This document shows, piece after piece, positions 1 to 7,767 of a stretch of 64,000 bases of DNA. The stretch's first letter is position 1. Each line of letters opens with the position of its first letter. The translations under genes were made by a program, and so were the position numbers. The stretch is from CAMYMQ01 sp963730305 (GTDB taxonomy: Bacteria; Pseudomonadota; Alphaproteobacteria; Bin65): positions 124,001 through 188,000 of the forward strand of contig CAVSRB010000004.1 of the NCBI GenBank assembly GCA_963730305.1, written 5' to 3'. The notes beneath the pieces were generated by a model. It was not told where the DNA came from and searched no databases. It saw only the letters and a program-made list of their open reading frames with translations.

Positions 1-690
1 GTCGCGGGCCAGGCCCATGACCGTCCGGCGGGTGATGCCGTCGAGGAAGCAGTCCGGCGTCGGCGTGTGGATCACCCCGTCCTGGACCAGGAAGATGTTG
101 GCGCCGGTCGCCTCGGCCACCTGGCCGCGCCAGTCGAGCATCAGCGCGTCGTTGTAGCCGCGCCCCTCGGCGTCGTGCTTGGACAGGGTGCAGATCATGT
201 AGAGGCCGGCGGCCTTGGACAGGACCGGCGCGGTGCGCGGGTCGGGCCGGCGGTACTTGCCGACGGTCATGCGGATGCCCTCGAGCCGCGCCTCGGGCGT
301 GAAATAGGCCGGCCACTCCCAGGCGGCGATGGCCAGCTTCGGCTTGGCGGCCTGGGCCGAGACGCCCATCATCTCCGGCCCGCGCCAGGCGACCGGGCGG
401 ACGTAGCCGTCGGCGATGCCCTGCTTGCGGATCAGCTCGCGGCAGGCGGCGTCGATCTCCTCGACGCTGTAGGGGATCTTGAAATCGAGGACCTCGGCGG
501 ACCGGTGCAGCCGCTCGGTATGCTCGGTCAGCTTGAAGATGTTGCCGTTGTAGACGCGCTCGCCCTCGAAGACGCAACTGGCGTAGTGCAGACCGTGGCT
601 CAGGACGTGCAGATTGGCATCGCGCCAGGGCACGAAGGCGCCCTGGTACCAGATCACGCCGTCACGGTCGTCGAAGGGCAATATTGACAT
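1..690 (-). CDS. ilvE: Branched-chain amino acid aminotransferase, C-terminus beyond window edge
   Basis: This fold-type IV PLP aminotransferase performs the last step of Leu/Ile/Val synthesis, exchanging amino groups between branched-chain 2-oxo acids and glutamate in the cytoplasm. About 230 of the usual ~290-300 residues are in the window and the 3' end is cut off. The translation begins MSILPFDDRDGVIWYQG and carries the HTERLHRSA segment (near residue 60), a lysine at about residue 159 in LSKAAGLYM that aligns with the PLP lysine of IlvE, and the downstream GYNDALMLD block. The start is the ATG at 690, which gives the normal family N-terminus. It is divergent from the MarR-type gene at 805, with 114 bases between them. 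The family call is firm; a D-amino-acid transaminase-like paralogue is less likely. Confidence 0.92.
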   Translation of the reverse strand, partial: MSILPFDDRDGVIWYQGAFVPWRDANLHVLSHGLHYASCVFEGERVYNGNIFKLTEHTERLHRSAEVLDFKIPYSVEEIDAACRELIRKQGIADGYVRPVAWRGPEMMGVSAQAAKPKLAIAAWEWPAYFTPEARLEGIRMTVGKYRRPDPRTAPVLSKAAGLYMICTLSKHDAEGRGYNDALMLDWRGQVAEATGANIFLVQDGVIHTPTPDCFLDGITRRTVMGLARD

Positions 691-754
691 CGATCCGATC
701 CTTATGGGTTAGTCCGGCGCACGTTCGCAGCCGGTCCCCGCAAGAGTTACAAAA

Positions 755-794
755 TTTCGCGAAACGGGAAACGTCGGTAACATTCGTATGCGAA
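755..794. promoter_or_regulatory. Divergent ilvE / marR promoter region with two palindromes
   Basis: The 114-base gap between the two divergent genes holds a perfect palindrome TTTCGCGAAA at 755-764 and an inverted repeat TTCG-N4-CGAA at 783-794. The second ends ten bases before the MarR-family start codon. MarR proteins usually bind such short inverted repeats over their own promoters, so autoregulation is the natural guess. No -10/-35 pair could be assigned with confidence. Confidence 0.4.
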
Positions 795-804
795 GCTGTC
801 AATA

Positions 805-1260
805 ATGCCCGATTTCAAACCAGGTGTGAATCCGCTTTTCCTGCGCGACGAGGAGCTGCGCTCGGGCATCGAGCTGCTCTATTTCGCGTGGCGCGACTTC
901 TCCCAGGCCGCCGACGAGCTGCTCGCCGGCCAGGATCTCGGCCGCGCCCACATGCGCGCGATCTATTTCATCGGCCGCCAGCCGGGCCTGGTGGTCGGCG
1001 AGCTGCTCGACGTGCTCGGCATCACCAAGCAGAGCCTGTCGCGGGTGCTGCGCCGCCTGGTCGACGAGGGCTATGTCGAACAGCGCCAGGGCAGCGGCGA
1101 CCGCCGCCAGCGCCAGCTCTACCTGACCGACAAGGGCGCCGAGCTGGAGGAGCGGCTGACCGCGCTGCAGCGCCGCCGCTTCGCCCGCGCCTACCGCGAG
1201 GCTGGCGCCGAGGCCGTCGAGGGCTTCCGCAAGGTCCTGATGGGCCTGCGGCGAAACTAG
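805..1260 (+). CDS. MarR-family transcriptional regulator, PetP-like
   Basis: A 151-residue winged-helix regulator that probably binds DNA as a dimer. The recognition helix and wing are visible: KQSLSRVLRRLVDEGYVEQ followed by the basic wing GSGDRRQRQLYLTDKG (about residues 74-113). Length is normal for MarR. The gene lies 34 bases before an OmpR-type response regulator, the arrangement of petP-petR described in Rhodobacter capsulatus and common in alphaproteobacteria next to ilvE, so I call it PetP-like. No ligand-binding residue can be identified. Two palindromes directly upstream suggest self-control. The assignment to MarR is firm; the PetP name rests on context. Confidence 0.88.
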   Translation: MPDFKPGVNPLFLRDEELRSGIELLYFAWRDFSQAADELLAGQDLGRAHMRAIYFIGRQPGLVVGELLDVLGITKQSLSRVLRRLVDEGYVEQRQGSGDRRQRQLYLTDKGAELEERLTALQRRRFARAYREAGAEAVEGFRKVLMGLRRN

Positions 1261-1294
1261 GCACGCCCGCGGCCCCGGCCCTATACTCCGCGCC

Positions 1295-1984
1295 ATGACC
1301 GTCAACGGCGACACCTCCCACATCCTCGTGGTCGACGACGACCGCCGGCTGCGGGAACTGCTGCGCAAGTATCTGAGCGAGAACGGCTTCGCGGTGACCA
1401 CCGCGGGCGACGCCCCCGAGGCGCGGCGCAAGCTCGAATCGCTCGCCTTCGACCTGATCATCCTCGACGTCATGATGCCCGGCGAGACCGGGCTCTCCTT
1501 CGCCGAGTGGCTGCGCGGCGAGGCGACCGTGCCGATCCTGATGCTGAGCGCGATGGGCGAGACCGAGGACCGCATCGCCGGGCTGGAGCATGGCGCCGAC
1601 GACTATCTGTCCAAGCCGTTCGAGCCGCGCGAGCTATTGTTGCGCATCCGCACGGTGCTGCGCCGCGGCGGCCAGAAGGGGGCGCCCGAGGGCGAGGTCC
1701 TGTTCGGCCCGTGCCGGTTCGACCTCCAGCGCGGCGAGTTGTTCCGCGACGAGGAGCGGGTCCGGCTCACCGAATTGGAAAGCAAGATCCTGCGCGTCCT
1801 GGCGCTGCGCGCGGCCGAGCCGATGACCCGCGAGGACCTGACCCGCGAATGCGGCCTGGAGGGCGGCGAGCGCGCCGTCGACGTCCAGATCGCGCGGCTC
1901 CGCCGCAAGATCGAGACCGACCCCGGCGACCCGCGCTTCCTGCAGACGGTCCGCGGGACCGGCTACGCGCTGATCCCCGGCTGA
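1295..1984 (+). CDS. OmpR-family response regulator, PetR-like
   Basis: A 229-residue two-component output protein. The receiver domain (about residues 9-125) has the acidic cluster VVDDD, phosphoacceptor D58 in LIILDVMMPG, and K107 in LSKPFEP. The C-terminal winged helix (about 135-228) ends with the typical RGTGYALIPG. It follows the MarR-type gene by 34 bases and precedes the histidine kinase by about 55 bases, so the three probably form one transcript. The kinase is its likely partner. In R. capsulatus the related PetR is tied to cytochrome bc1 and energy metabolism, but that role cannot be transferred from sequence alone. Confidence 0.9.
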   Translation: MTVNGDTSHILVVDDDRRLRELLRKYLSENGFAVTTAGDAPEARRKLESLAFDLIILDVMMPGETGLSFAEWLRGEATVPILMLSAMGETEDRIAGLEHGADDYLSKPFEPRELLLRIRTVLRRGGQKGAPEGEVLFGPCRFDLQRGELFRDEERVRLTELESKILRVLALRAAEPMTREDLTRECGLEGGERAVDVQIARLRRKIETDPGDPRFLQTVRGTGYALIPG

Positions 1985-2039
1985 TGGCGCCCCCGCCGAT
2001 GGTGTCCCGTCTGATGGCGCCGGGAAGGCCCGCGCGGCG

Positions 2040-3341
2040 ATGCTGAAGCGCTACCTGCCGAAGAGCCTGCTCGGCCGGTCGCTGCTGATCCTCGGCATGC
2101 CGCTGGTGCTGGTGCAGCTGATCTCGATCTGGGTGTTCTACGACCGGCACGTCGACACGGTGACCCGGCGCATGGCCAGCACGATCGTCGGCGAGATCAA
2201 CCTGATGATCAACCACATGCAGGACTACCGGAAGCCGGCGGACCTGGTCTGGATCACCTCGGAGGTCCAGTCGAACCTGAACATGCGGGTGACCTTCAAG
2301 AAGGGCGTCAAGCTGCGCAACCCCAAGAACCGGGGGCTCGATACCCTGGTCGGCGGCGAATTGTTGCGCGTGTTCAAACAGTCGCTCCACAGACCGTTCC
2401 AGATCGACGCCGCCTACGACCCGCAGCGGATCAAGATCCTGGTCGAGATCAACGACGGGCTGCTCGAGATCGTCACCACCAAGAAGCGAATCCGCACCAT
2501 CACCACCGAGCTGTACGTGATGTGGTCGATCGGCAGCTCATTGGTGCTGCTGATCATCGCCGGCATCTTCATGCACAACCAGGTCAAGCCGATCCGCAGG
2601 CTGGCCCACGCCGCCGACAGCTTCGGCAAGGGCCGCGACGTACCCGACTTCAAGCCATACGGCGCGCGCGAGGTGCGCCGGGCGGCGACCGCCTTCATGA
2701 TCATGCGCGAACGCATCAAGCGGCAGATCCAGCAACGCACCGAGATGCTGGCCGGCATCTCCCACGACCTGCGCACGCCACTGACCCGGTTCAAGCTGGC
2801 GCTGGCGATGATGAAACAGGGGCCGGAGCTGGAGGAGCTCGAGCGCGACGTCGCCGAGATGGAGCAGCTCGTCGACGAATACCTGGCCTTCGCCCGGGGC
2901 GAGGGCTCGGAGCAGGCGGTCGAGACCAACCTGCCGGTGCTGATCGAGGAGGTCGTCGAGAAGTCGAAGCGCAAGGGGCTCGACCTGAGCTTCGAGGCCA
3001 AGGGCGCGCTGCGGCTGATGGTCCGGCCCAACGCCTTCAAGCGCTGCCTGAGCAACATCATCGGCAACGCCAGCCGGTTCGCCGACAAGATCGACGTCGG
3101 CGCGACCCGGCGCAGCGGCCTGGTGCTGGTCACCGTCGACGACAACGGACCCGGCGTGCCCGAGGAGAACCGGGAGGACGTGTTCCGCCCGTTCTACCGC
3201 GCCGACAACTCACGCGGCGTCGGCGGCGCCGGCCTCGGCCTGACCATCGCCCGCGACGTGATCCGCGGCCACGGCGGCGATATCATGCTCGGCGACTCGC
3301 CCCTGGGCGGGCTGCGGGTCGTGATAAGACTGCCGGTCTAG
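2040..3341 (+). CDS. EnvZ-like sensor histidine kinase
   Basis: A 433-residue inner-membrane kinase. It has a first membrane helix near residues 13-34, a periplasmic loop of about 125 residues, a second helix near 160-178, a HAMP linker, the dimerisation/phosphoacceptor helix with H242 in GISHDLRTPL, and an HATPase domain with DNGPGVP and GGAGLGLTIARDV (about residues 345-400). Architecture and length match EnvZ-type sensors of OmpR-like regulators. It begins 55 bases after the response regulator and is presumably its cognate kinase. The stimulus is unknown. The reading frame is intact and ends ten bases before the following dioxygenase gene, which may be co-transcribed. Confidence 0.9.
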   Translation: MLKRYLPKSLLGRSLLILGMPLVLVQLISIWVFYDRHVDTVTRRMASTIVGEINLMINHMQDYRKPADLVWITSEVQSNLNMRVTFKKGVKLRNPKNRGLDTLVGGELLRVFKQSLHRPFQIDAAYDPQRIKILVEINDGLLEIVTTKKRIRTITTELYVMWSIGSSLVLLIIAGIFMHNQVKPIRRLAHAADSFGKGRDVPDFKPYGAREVRRAATAFMIMRERIKRQIQQRTEMLAGISHDLRTPLTRFKLALAMMKQGPELEELERDVAEMEQLVDEYLAFARGEGSEQAVETNLPVLIEEVVEKSKRKGLDLSFEAKGALRLMVRPNAFKRCLSNIIGNASRFADKIDVGATRRSGLVLVTVDDNGPGVPEENREDVFRPFYRADNSRGVGGAGLGLTIARDVIRGHGGDIMLGDSPLGGLRVVIRLPV

Positions 3342-3350
3342 GGAGAGGCC

Positions 3351-4391
3351 ATGACCATACCGTCGACAATCGCCCCGGCGACCGGCCCGCGCGTGTGGCG
3401 CGGCGCCGAGATGGCCGGCCGCAGCGACTGGATCCTCCAGCTCGACGACGCGGACCGGGCCGAGATCGACCGCGCCCTGGCGGCGGTGAAGGCGCGCGGG
3501 CTCGCGCTCGACGACGTCACCGCCGACGCCTTCCCGCTCGACCGGCTCGGCGACAGGCTGGCCGAGATCCCGGACATCCTGGGCGAGGGGCGCGGCTTCG
3601 TGCTGCTGCGCGGCGCGCCGGTGGCGGGGCGCAGCCTGGACGACGTCGGCCTGATCTATTGGGGCCTCGGCGCGCATGTCGGGGTCGGCGTGTCGCAGAG
3701 CGCCGAGGGCGACCGGCTCGGCCACGTCCGCGACCGCGGCACCGGCGAGACCGAGCGCTACTACACCCGCGGCGGCGCGCTCGAGTTCCACATGGACCCG
3801 GTCGACGTGGTCGGGTTGCTGTGCCTGCGCGCCGCGGTGTCGGGCGGCGCCAGCCGGATCGTCAGCGCACTCGCCGTCCACAACGCGATGCTCGACGAGC
3901 GGCCCGACCTGCTCGCCGTGCTCTACCGCGGCTTCCACAACTCGCGCCGGGGCCACGGCGAAGGGACCACGCCCGAGCGCGTGCCGGTATTCGCACATGG
4001 CGGTCACGGGGGCGCCCACGGGGGCGGCCACGGGCTCGACTGCTACCACCTGCCGATCACGATCCGGCAGGCGGCCGAAGAGGGCTATCCGCTGAACGCC
4101 GACGAGCAGGAGGCGATCACCTATATGGAGGCGGTCGCGGCGCGGCCCGAACTCTATCTCGATATGGATTTCCGCGAGGGCGACATCCAGTTCCTCAACA
4201 ACCGGAGCATCCTCCACGCCCGCACCGACTACGTCGACAACACGGACCCGGCGCTGCGCCGGCACTTGTTGCGGCTGTGGCTGATGATGCCCGGCTGGCC
4301 GCCGCGCGCGCCGGACCAGGACTTCCACGGCCGGGTCGACCGCACCGGCGGCGGGGTCAGGCCTAGCGTCCCCGCCGGGCGAACAGCTTGA
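3351..4391 (+). CDS. TauD/TfdA-family Fe(II)/2-oxoglutarate dioxygenase with His-rich insert
   Basis: A 346-residue cytoplasmic oxygenase that would couple 2-oxoglutarate decarboxylation to oxidation of an unknown substrate. The iron ligands are visible as the HxD pair H147/D149 in EFHMDPVD and the distal H289 in SILHARTDY, with arginines near 300-308 available for 2-oxoglutarate. Between about residues 205 and 230 lies an unusual insert, VFAHGGHGGAHGGGHGL, with four histidines spaced by glycines. The sequence resembles TauD relatives annotated only by family. The start ATG at 3351 follows the ribosome-binding sequence AGGGAGAGG. The 3' end overlaps the opposite-strand methyltransferase by 29 bases. 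Confidence 0.85.
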   Translation: MTIPSTIAPATGPRVWRGAEMAGRSDWILQLDDADRAEIDRALAAVKARGLALDDVTADAFPLDRLGDRLAEIPDILGEGRGFVLLRGAPVAGRSLDDVGLIYWGLGAHVGVGVSQSAEGDRLGHVRDRGTGETERYYTRGGALEFHMDPVDVVGLLCLRAAVSGGASRIVSALAVHNAMLDERPDLLAVLYRGFHNSRRGHGEGTTPERVPVFAHGGHGGAHGGGHGLDCYHLPITIRQAAEEGYPLNADEQEAITYMEAVAARPELYLDMDFREGDIQFLNNRSILHARTDYVDNTDPALRRHLLRLWLMMPGWPPRAPDQDFHGRVDRTGGGVRPSVPAGRTA

Positions 4392-5142
4392 GCCCCTTGC
4401 CGAAGCTGTAGACGAACTTCACCCGGTCGAAGCCGTGCCGCATCAGCAGCCGGCGCATCGAGTCGCGGGTGTGGTAGAGCTTGTGGTCGGGCGCGCCGAA
4501 GTCGGGCCAGACGGCCGGGTCGCTGCCCTTGGTGTACTCGTGCAGGCCCGGCGTGGTCAGGAACAGGATCGCGCCCGGCGCCATCACCCGGGCGATGCCG
4601 GCGACGAAGCTGTTGTTGTCGGGGACGTGCTCGATCACTTCCGAACAGTAGACGCCGTCGAAGCTGGCGTCGGGGAAGTCGCAGTCCTCGATCGTGCCGG
4701 CGACGAAGCGGCCGGCCGGGTAGGCCTGGCGGGCGTGCTCGACCAGCGCCGGGTTGATCTCCAGCCCGACCGCGTCGAGGCCGCGCTCCGCCCCGGCGGC
4801 GACCAGGCAGCCGATGTTCGAGCCGACGTCGAGCAGCCGCTTGCCGGGCATCCGGCGCGCCAGCCGGGCGACCCGCCGGCGCGAGCGGCGCATCTTGCTG
4901 TCGAGCTTCTTCTGGTACCCGGCGATGTAGCGCTCGCCCATCTCGGCGCCCTGGATCTCGGCGGCGGCCTCGTCCGACGGCATCTCGGCGAGGAAGGCGA
5001 AGCCGCAGTCGGGGCAGCGCAGCCAGGCGAAGCCGTGCTGGGTGACCAGCGGCGCGGGCTGGCGCCCGCCGCAGACCTGGCAGACGACCGCGGCCGCGTC
5101 GTCCGTTTTAGTCGTTTCCGAATTAACCGCTGCTTCCGCCAT
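4363..5142 (-). CDS. Class I SAM-dependent methyltransferase with N-terminal zinc ribbon
   Basis: About 259 residues. An N-terminal CxxC...CxxC ribbon (C21, C24, C43, C46 counted from the ATG at 5142) is followed by a Rossmann methyltransferase with the SAM loop LLDVGSNIGCLV and the post-motif VYCSEVIEHVPDN. Such ribbon-methyltransferases often act on sugars or lipid-linked glycans, but the substrate cannot be told here. The frame is open to a TTG at 5160 that overlaps the csaA stop, so translation could begin there instead; I prefer the ATG. The gene lies directly downstream of csaA on the same strand and is probably co-transcribed with it. Confidence 0.85.
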   Translation of the reverse strand: MAEAAVNSETTKTDDAAAVVCQVCGGRQPAPLVTQHGFAWLRCPDCGFAFLAEMPSDEAAAEIQGAEMGERYIAGYQKKLDSKMRRSRRRVARLARRMPGKRLLDVGSNIGCLVAAGAERGLDAVGLEINPALVEHARQAYPAGRFVAGTIEDCDFPDASFDGVYCSEVIEHVPDNNSFVAGIARVMAPGAILFLTTPGLHEYTKGSDPAVWPDFGAPDHKLYHTRDSMRRLLMRHGFDRVKFVYSFGKGLKLFARRGR

Positions 5143-5156
5143 CGCCGCCGGGCCGG

Positions 5157-5492
5157 TCAATAGAGCTTGCCGCCGTTGGGCACCGGCCGGTCGACGCCAA
5201 CCAGCACGACCTCGCCGTGGGCGTCGGGAAAGCCGAGCACCAGGACCTCCGACATCACGTTGGCGATCTGCCGGGGCGGGAAGTTGACCACGGCGGCGAC
5301 CTGGCGGCCGACCAGCTCCTCGGGCGTATAGCGCACGGTGATCTGGGCCGAGCTCTTCTTCAGGCCGAGCTCGGGGCCGAAGTCGACCTGCAGCACGTAG
5401 GCCGGCTGGCGCGCCTTCTCGAACGGCTCCGCCGACACGATCGTGCCCACCCGGACGTCGACCCGGGAGAAGTCCTCATAGTCGATTGTCAT
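5157..5492 (-). CDS. csaA: CsaA-type tRNA-binding protein
   Basis: A 111-residue OB-fold protein of the tRNA-binding domain family, with start MTIDYEDFSRVDVRVGTIV and the conserved blocks YVLQVDFG, KKSSAQIT, VVNFPPRQI and SEVLVLGFPD. It covers the full length of CsaA, described as an export-linked chaperone that also binds tRNA. It sits four bases after the TetR-like gene and runs into the methyltransferase, making a tight three-gene unit. The family assignment is firm because nearly every conserved block is present; the cellular role of CsaA remains loosely defined. Confidence 0.9.
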   Translation of the reverse strand: MTIDYEDFSRVDVRVGTIVSAEPFEKARQPAYVLQVDFGPELGLKKSSAQITVRYTPEELVGRQVAAVVNFPPRQIANVMSEVLVLGFPDAHGEVVLVGVDRPVPNGGKLY

Positions 5493-5496
5493 CCGC

Positions 5497-6150
5497 TCAG
5501 GCCGGCGCGGCGGACTGGGGATCGGTGGGATCGGCGCCCGGGGGCGGGCCCGGCGGGTAACGGCGGCGGCCGAACGGGCTCTGCATCGAGGCGAAGCGCT
5601 CGGCGCGCGCGAGGTGGCGGTCGAGCGCGGCCATCGTCCGCGACATGTCCTCGGTGTCGTCGCGCAGCCAGGTGCGCAGGGTCGACAGGTAGATCGCCGC
5701 CAGGCCCTTGCTGCGGACCGCGCCGGCGATGCCCGACGCGCCGATGCCGGCGGCCTCGAGCATCCAGCCCATCGACCGGGCCAGGTGCTGCGCGCCGCAC
5801 AGCAGCTCGACCAGGTCGCCGCCGCCGCCCTCGCGGGCGATCTGGCGCAGGCCCTCCTTGTAGGGCTGGAGCGCGTCGAACCGGCGCATGATGACCTCGA
5901 ACAGGCGGTCGCGCGCGCTGGTCTCCGCGTCCGCCTCGGCCGGGCCGGCGTGCAGCACGGCGTCGTCGATATGGTCGGCGAAGGCGATCAGGATGCCGTG
6001 CTTGGAGCCGAACCGCTGGTGCAGCGACTCCAGCGTCTCGCCGGTCGCCTCGGCGATGTCGGTCAGCGTCGTCCGGCGCCAGCCCAGCTGGGCGGCGAGC
6101 TCCATGACCTCGCTGAAGAATTTTCCGGAATCGTCCTTTTTCTGCGCCAT
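5497..6150 (-). CDS. TetR/COQ9-like transcriptional regulator
   Basis: A 217-residue all-helical protein. The N-terminal helix-turn-helix is visible as LAAQLGWRRTTLTDIAEATGETLESLHQRFGSK (about residues 15-47), typical of TetR. The C-terminal ligand/dimer domain has no recognisable motif beyond helices, and the last 20 residues are Pro/Arg-rich. The start is the ATG at 6150, preceded by GGAGAAG at good spacing; the frame is open further upstream but lacks a signal. It heads the csaA-methyltransferase unit and is divergent from the RpoH-like sigma gene, so it may regulate that intergenic region. Some COQ9 relatives share this fold, hence the double name. Confidence 0.75.
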   Translation of the reverse strand: MAQKKDDSGKFFSEVMELAAQLGWRRTTLTDIAEATGETLESLHQRFGSKHGILIAFADHIDDAVLHAGPAEADAETSARDRLFEVIMRRFDALQPYKEGLRQIAREGGGGDLVELLCGAQHLARSMGWMLEAAGIGASGIAGAVRSKGLAAIYLSTLRTWLRDDTEDMSRTMAALDRHLARAERFASMQSPFGRRRYPPGPPPGADPTDPQSAAPA

Positions 6151-6294
6151 CTTCTTCTCCCATCCGGCGGGGTCGCGCCACGGCGGGCCGGTCCTCGGCG
6201 GTCGCGCCGCGGCCCTTGCCCGCGCCGCCGCGACTATACCATTATGCTCGTTATATTGTACGCACCAGTGCCGATAGCCAGCCACGCGACGCCG

Positions 6295-7143
6295 ATGACG
6301 ACGGCTTGGAACCCTGCAGAAGACGCGCCCTGGTGGCGCGGCCGCCCGCGCGCCGCCATGCTCAGCCGCGAGGAGGAGCGCGCCCTGACCGAACGCGGCC
6401 GCGACGGCGATCGCTCGGCGATCGACGCGCTGGTCCAGTCACACCTCGGCTTCGTCGTCGGCATCGCCCGGAAATACCGCCGCTACGGCGTGCCGATGAA
6501 CGACCTGGTCCAGGAGGGCGTGGTCGGCCTGCTGCGCGCGATCGGCAAGTTCGACCCCCAGCACGACGTCCGGCTGTCGACCTACGCCCGCTGGTGGATC
6601 CGCGCGGCGATCCAGGAGCATGTCGTGCGGTCGTGGTCGCTGGTCCGGATCGGCACCACGGCGGCCCAGCGGGCGATGTTCTTCCAGTTGCGGCGGATGG
6701 CCGCCGACCTGCGCGGCGGCGCCGACGCGCTGACCGAGGACGTGCTGATGCCGGTCGCGCGGCGCTTCGGCGTGCCGCTGCGCGAGGCCATCGCGCTGGC
6801 CTGGCGCGCGTCGACCGGCGACCGCTCGCTCAACCAGACGGTCCGCGCCGACGGCGACGCGGAATGGATCGACGGCCTGCCCGACGACGCGCCGACCCCC
6901 GAGGACACCGCCTCGGAAGAGAGCGAGGCGCGCTACCGCCGCGGCCTCGTCGCCCGCGCCCTCGACGCCCTGCCCCACCGTGAGCGCACCATCGTCGCCG
7001 GCCGCTTCCTCGCCGAGATCAAGCGCACCCGCGACGAGATCGGCGCCGAGCTCGGCATCTCCAAGGAGCGGGTGCGCCAGCTCGAGAAGGCCGCGGTCGA
7101 AAAGCTGCAGAGGCTGTTCGCGCCGCTGCGGCACACGGTTTAG
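6295..7143 (+). CDS. rpoH: RpoH-like (sigma-32 family) RNA polymerase sigma factor
   Basis: A 282-residue group 3 sigma factor. Region 2 is complete: NDLVQEGVVGLLRAIGKFDP and the -10-binding LSTYARWWIRAAIQEHVV. A version of the RpoH box, QRAMFFQLRR, follows and points to the heat-shock type. Region 4 carries the helix-turn-helix TRDEIGAELGISKERVRQLEKAA. The frame also opens at 6244, but that stretch (AT-rich, about 6235-6262) looks like the promoter, so I use the ATG at 6295. Alphaproteobacteria often have two RpoH paralogues; which one this is cannot be told. The gene is monocistronic and is followed by an intergenic repeat. Confidence 0.85.
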   Translation: MTTAWNPAEDAPWWRGRPRAAMLSREEERALTERGRDGDRSAIDALVQSHLGFVVGIARKYRRYGVPMNDLVQEGVVGLLRAIGKFDPQHDVRLSTYARWWIRAAIQEHVVRSWSLVRIGTTAAQRAMFFQLRRMAADLRGGADALTEDVLMPVARRFGVPLREAIALAWRASTGDRSLNQTVRADGDAEWIDGLPDDAPTPEDTASEESEARYRRGLVARALDALPHRERTIVAGRFLAEIKRTRDEIGAELGISKERVRQLEKAAVEKLQRLFAPLRHTV

Positions 7144-7166
7144 CGGCGCTCACCAACACTCTTGGC

Positions 7167-7247
7167 GTCACCCCCGCGCAGGCGGGGGTCCATGCTCGAA
7201 ACCACGAAACGGCAGGAGACTGGATTCCCGCTTTCGCGGGAATGACG
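7167..7247. repeat. Intergenic palindromic repeat, family A, copy 1
   Basis: A GTCACCCCCGCGCAGGCGGG arm and a TGGATTCCCGC...GCGGGAATGACG arm flank about 30 variable bases. The same layout recurs at 25667-25747, in the opposite context but the same orientation. Each arm is itself a hairpin. These are short non-coding repeats of the kind scattered between genes in many proteobacteria. Here it lies between the convergent sigma factor and ybaK-like genes and may act as a bidirectional terminator. Confidence 0.8.
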
Positions 7248-7274
7248 GCATTTGTCTAGCCGGAAACGCGCGGC

Positions 7275-7754
7275 CTACTGCGCCACGTCGGCGACCCGCC
7301 CGCCGGTGATCTCGACCAACTCGGCCGGCGTCAGGCGGAAGACGGCGTGGGGCGTGCCGGCGGCGGCCCAGATCTCCGCGAAGTCCTCGAGCGCCTTGTC
7401 GATGAACACCACCGGCGGGTTGGCGTGGGCGACCGGCGGCACGCCGCCGATGGCGTAGCCGGTCTGGGCGCGGACGAAGTCGGCGTCGGCCTTGCCCAGC
7501 GGCCCGCCGAGCAGGGCCTTGACCTTCTTCTCGTCGACCCGGTTGACCCCGCTGGCGATCACCAGCACCGCCGCGCCCGTCTGCTTGGCGCGGAAGATGA
7601 TCGACTTGGCGATCTGGGCGACGGTGCAGCCGATCGCGGCGGCGGCGTCCGCGCTGGTCCGGGTGCTGTCGGGCATGACCCGGACCCGGTCGGGCAGGCC
7701 CAGCCCGGTCAGGTGGTCCTGGACCCGCTGGGCGGCGGCGGGAAGGTCGCTCAC
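7275..7754 (-). CDS. YbaK/ProX-type aminoacyl-tRNA deacylase
   Basis: A 159-residue single-domain protein of the YbaK/EbsC/ProX editing family, which hydrolyses mischarged tRNAs in trans. The likely catalytic lysine is K50 in IAKSIIFRAK, and the family loop GGVPPVAHA is present near residues 107-115. Other conserved blocks are GVNRVDEKKV and AGTPHAVFRLTP. Length and block order fit the free-standing deacylases. It begins 13 bases after the proC stop on the same strand and is probably co-transcribed. Which amino acid it edits cannot be told. Confidence 0.88.
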   Translation of the reverse strand: MSDLPAAAQRVQDHLTGLGLPDRVRVMPDSTRTSADAAAAIGCTVAQIAKSIIFRAKQTGAAVLVIASGVNRVDEKKVKALLGGPLGKADADFVRAQTGYAIGGVPPVAHANPPVVFIDKALEDFAEIWAAAGTPHAVFRLTPAELVEITGGRVADVAQ

Positions 7755-7767
7755 GCTCTGGATTCCC

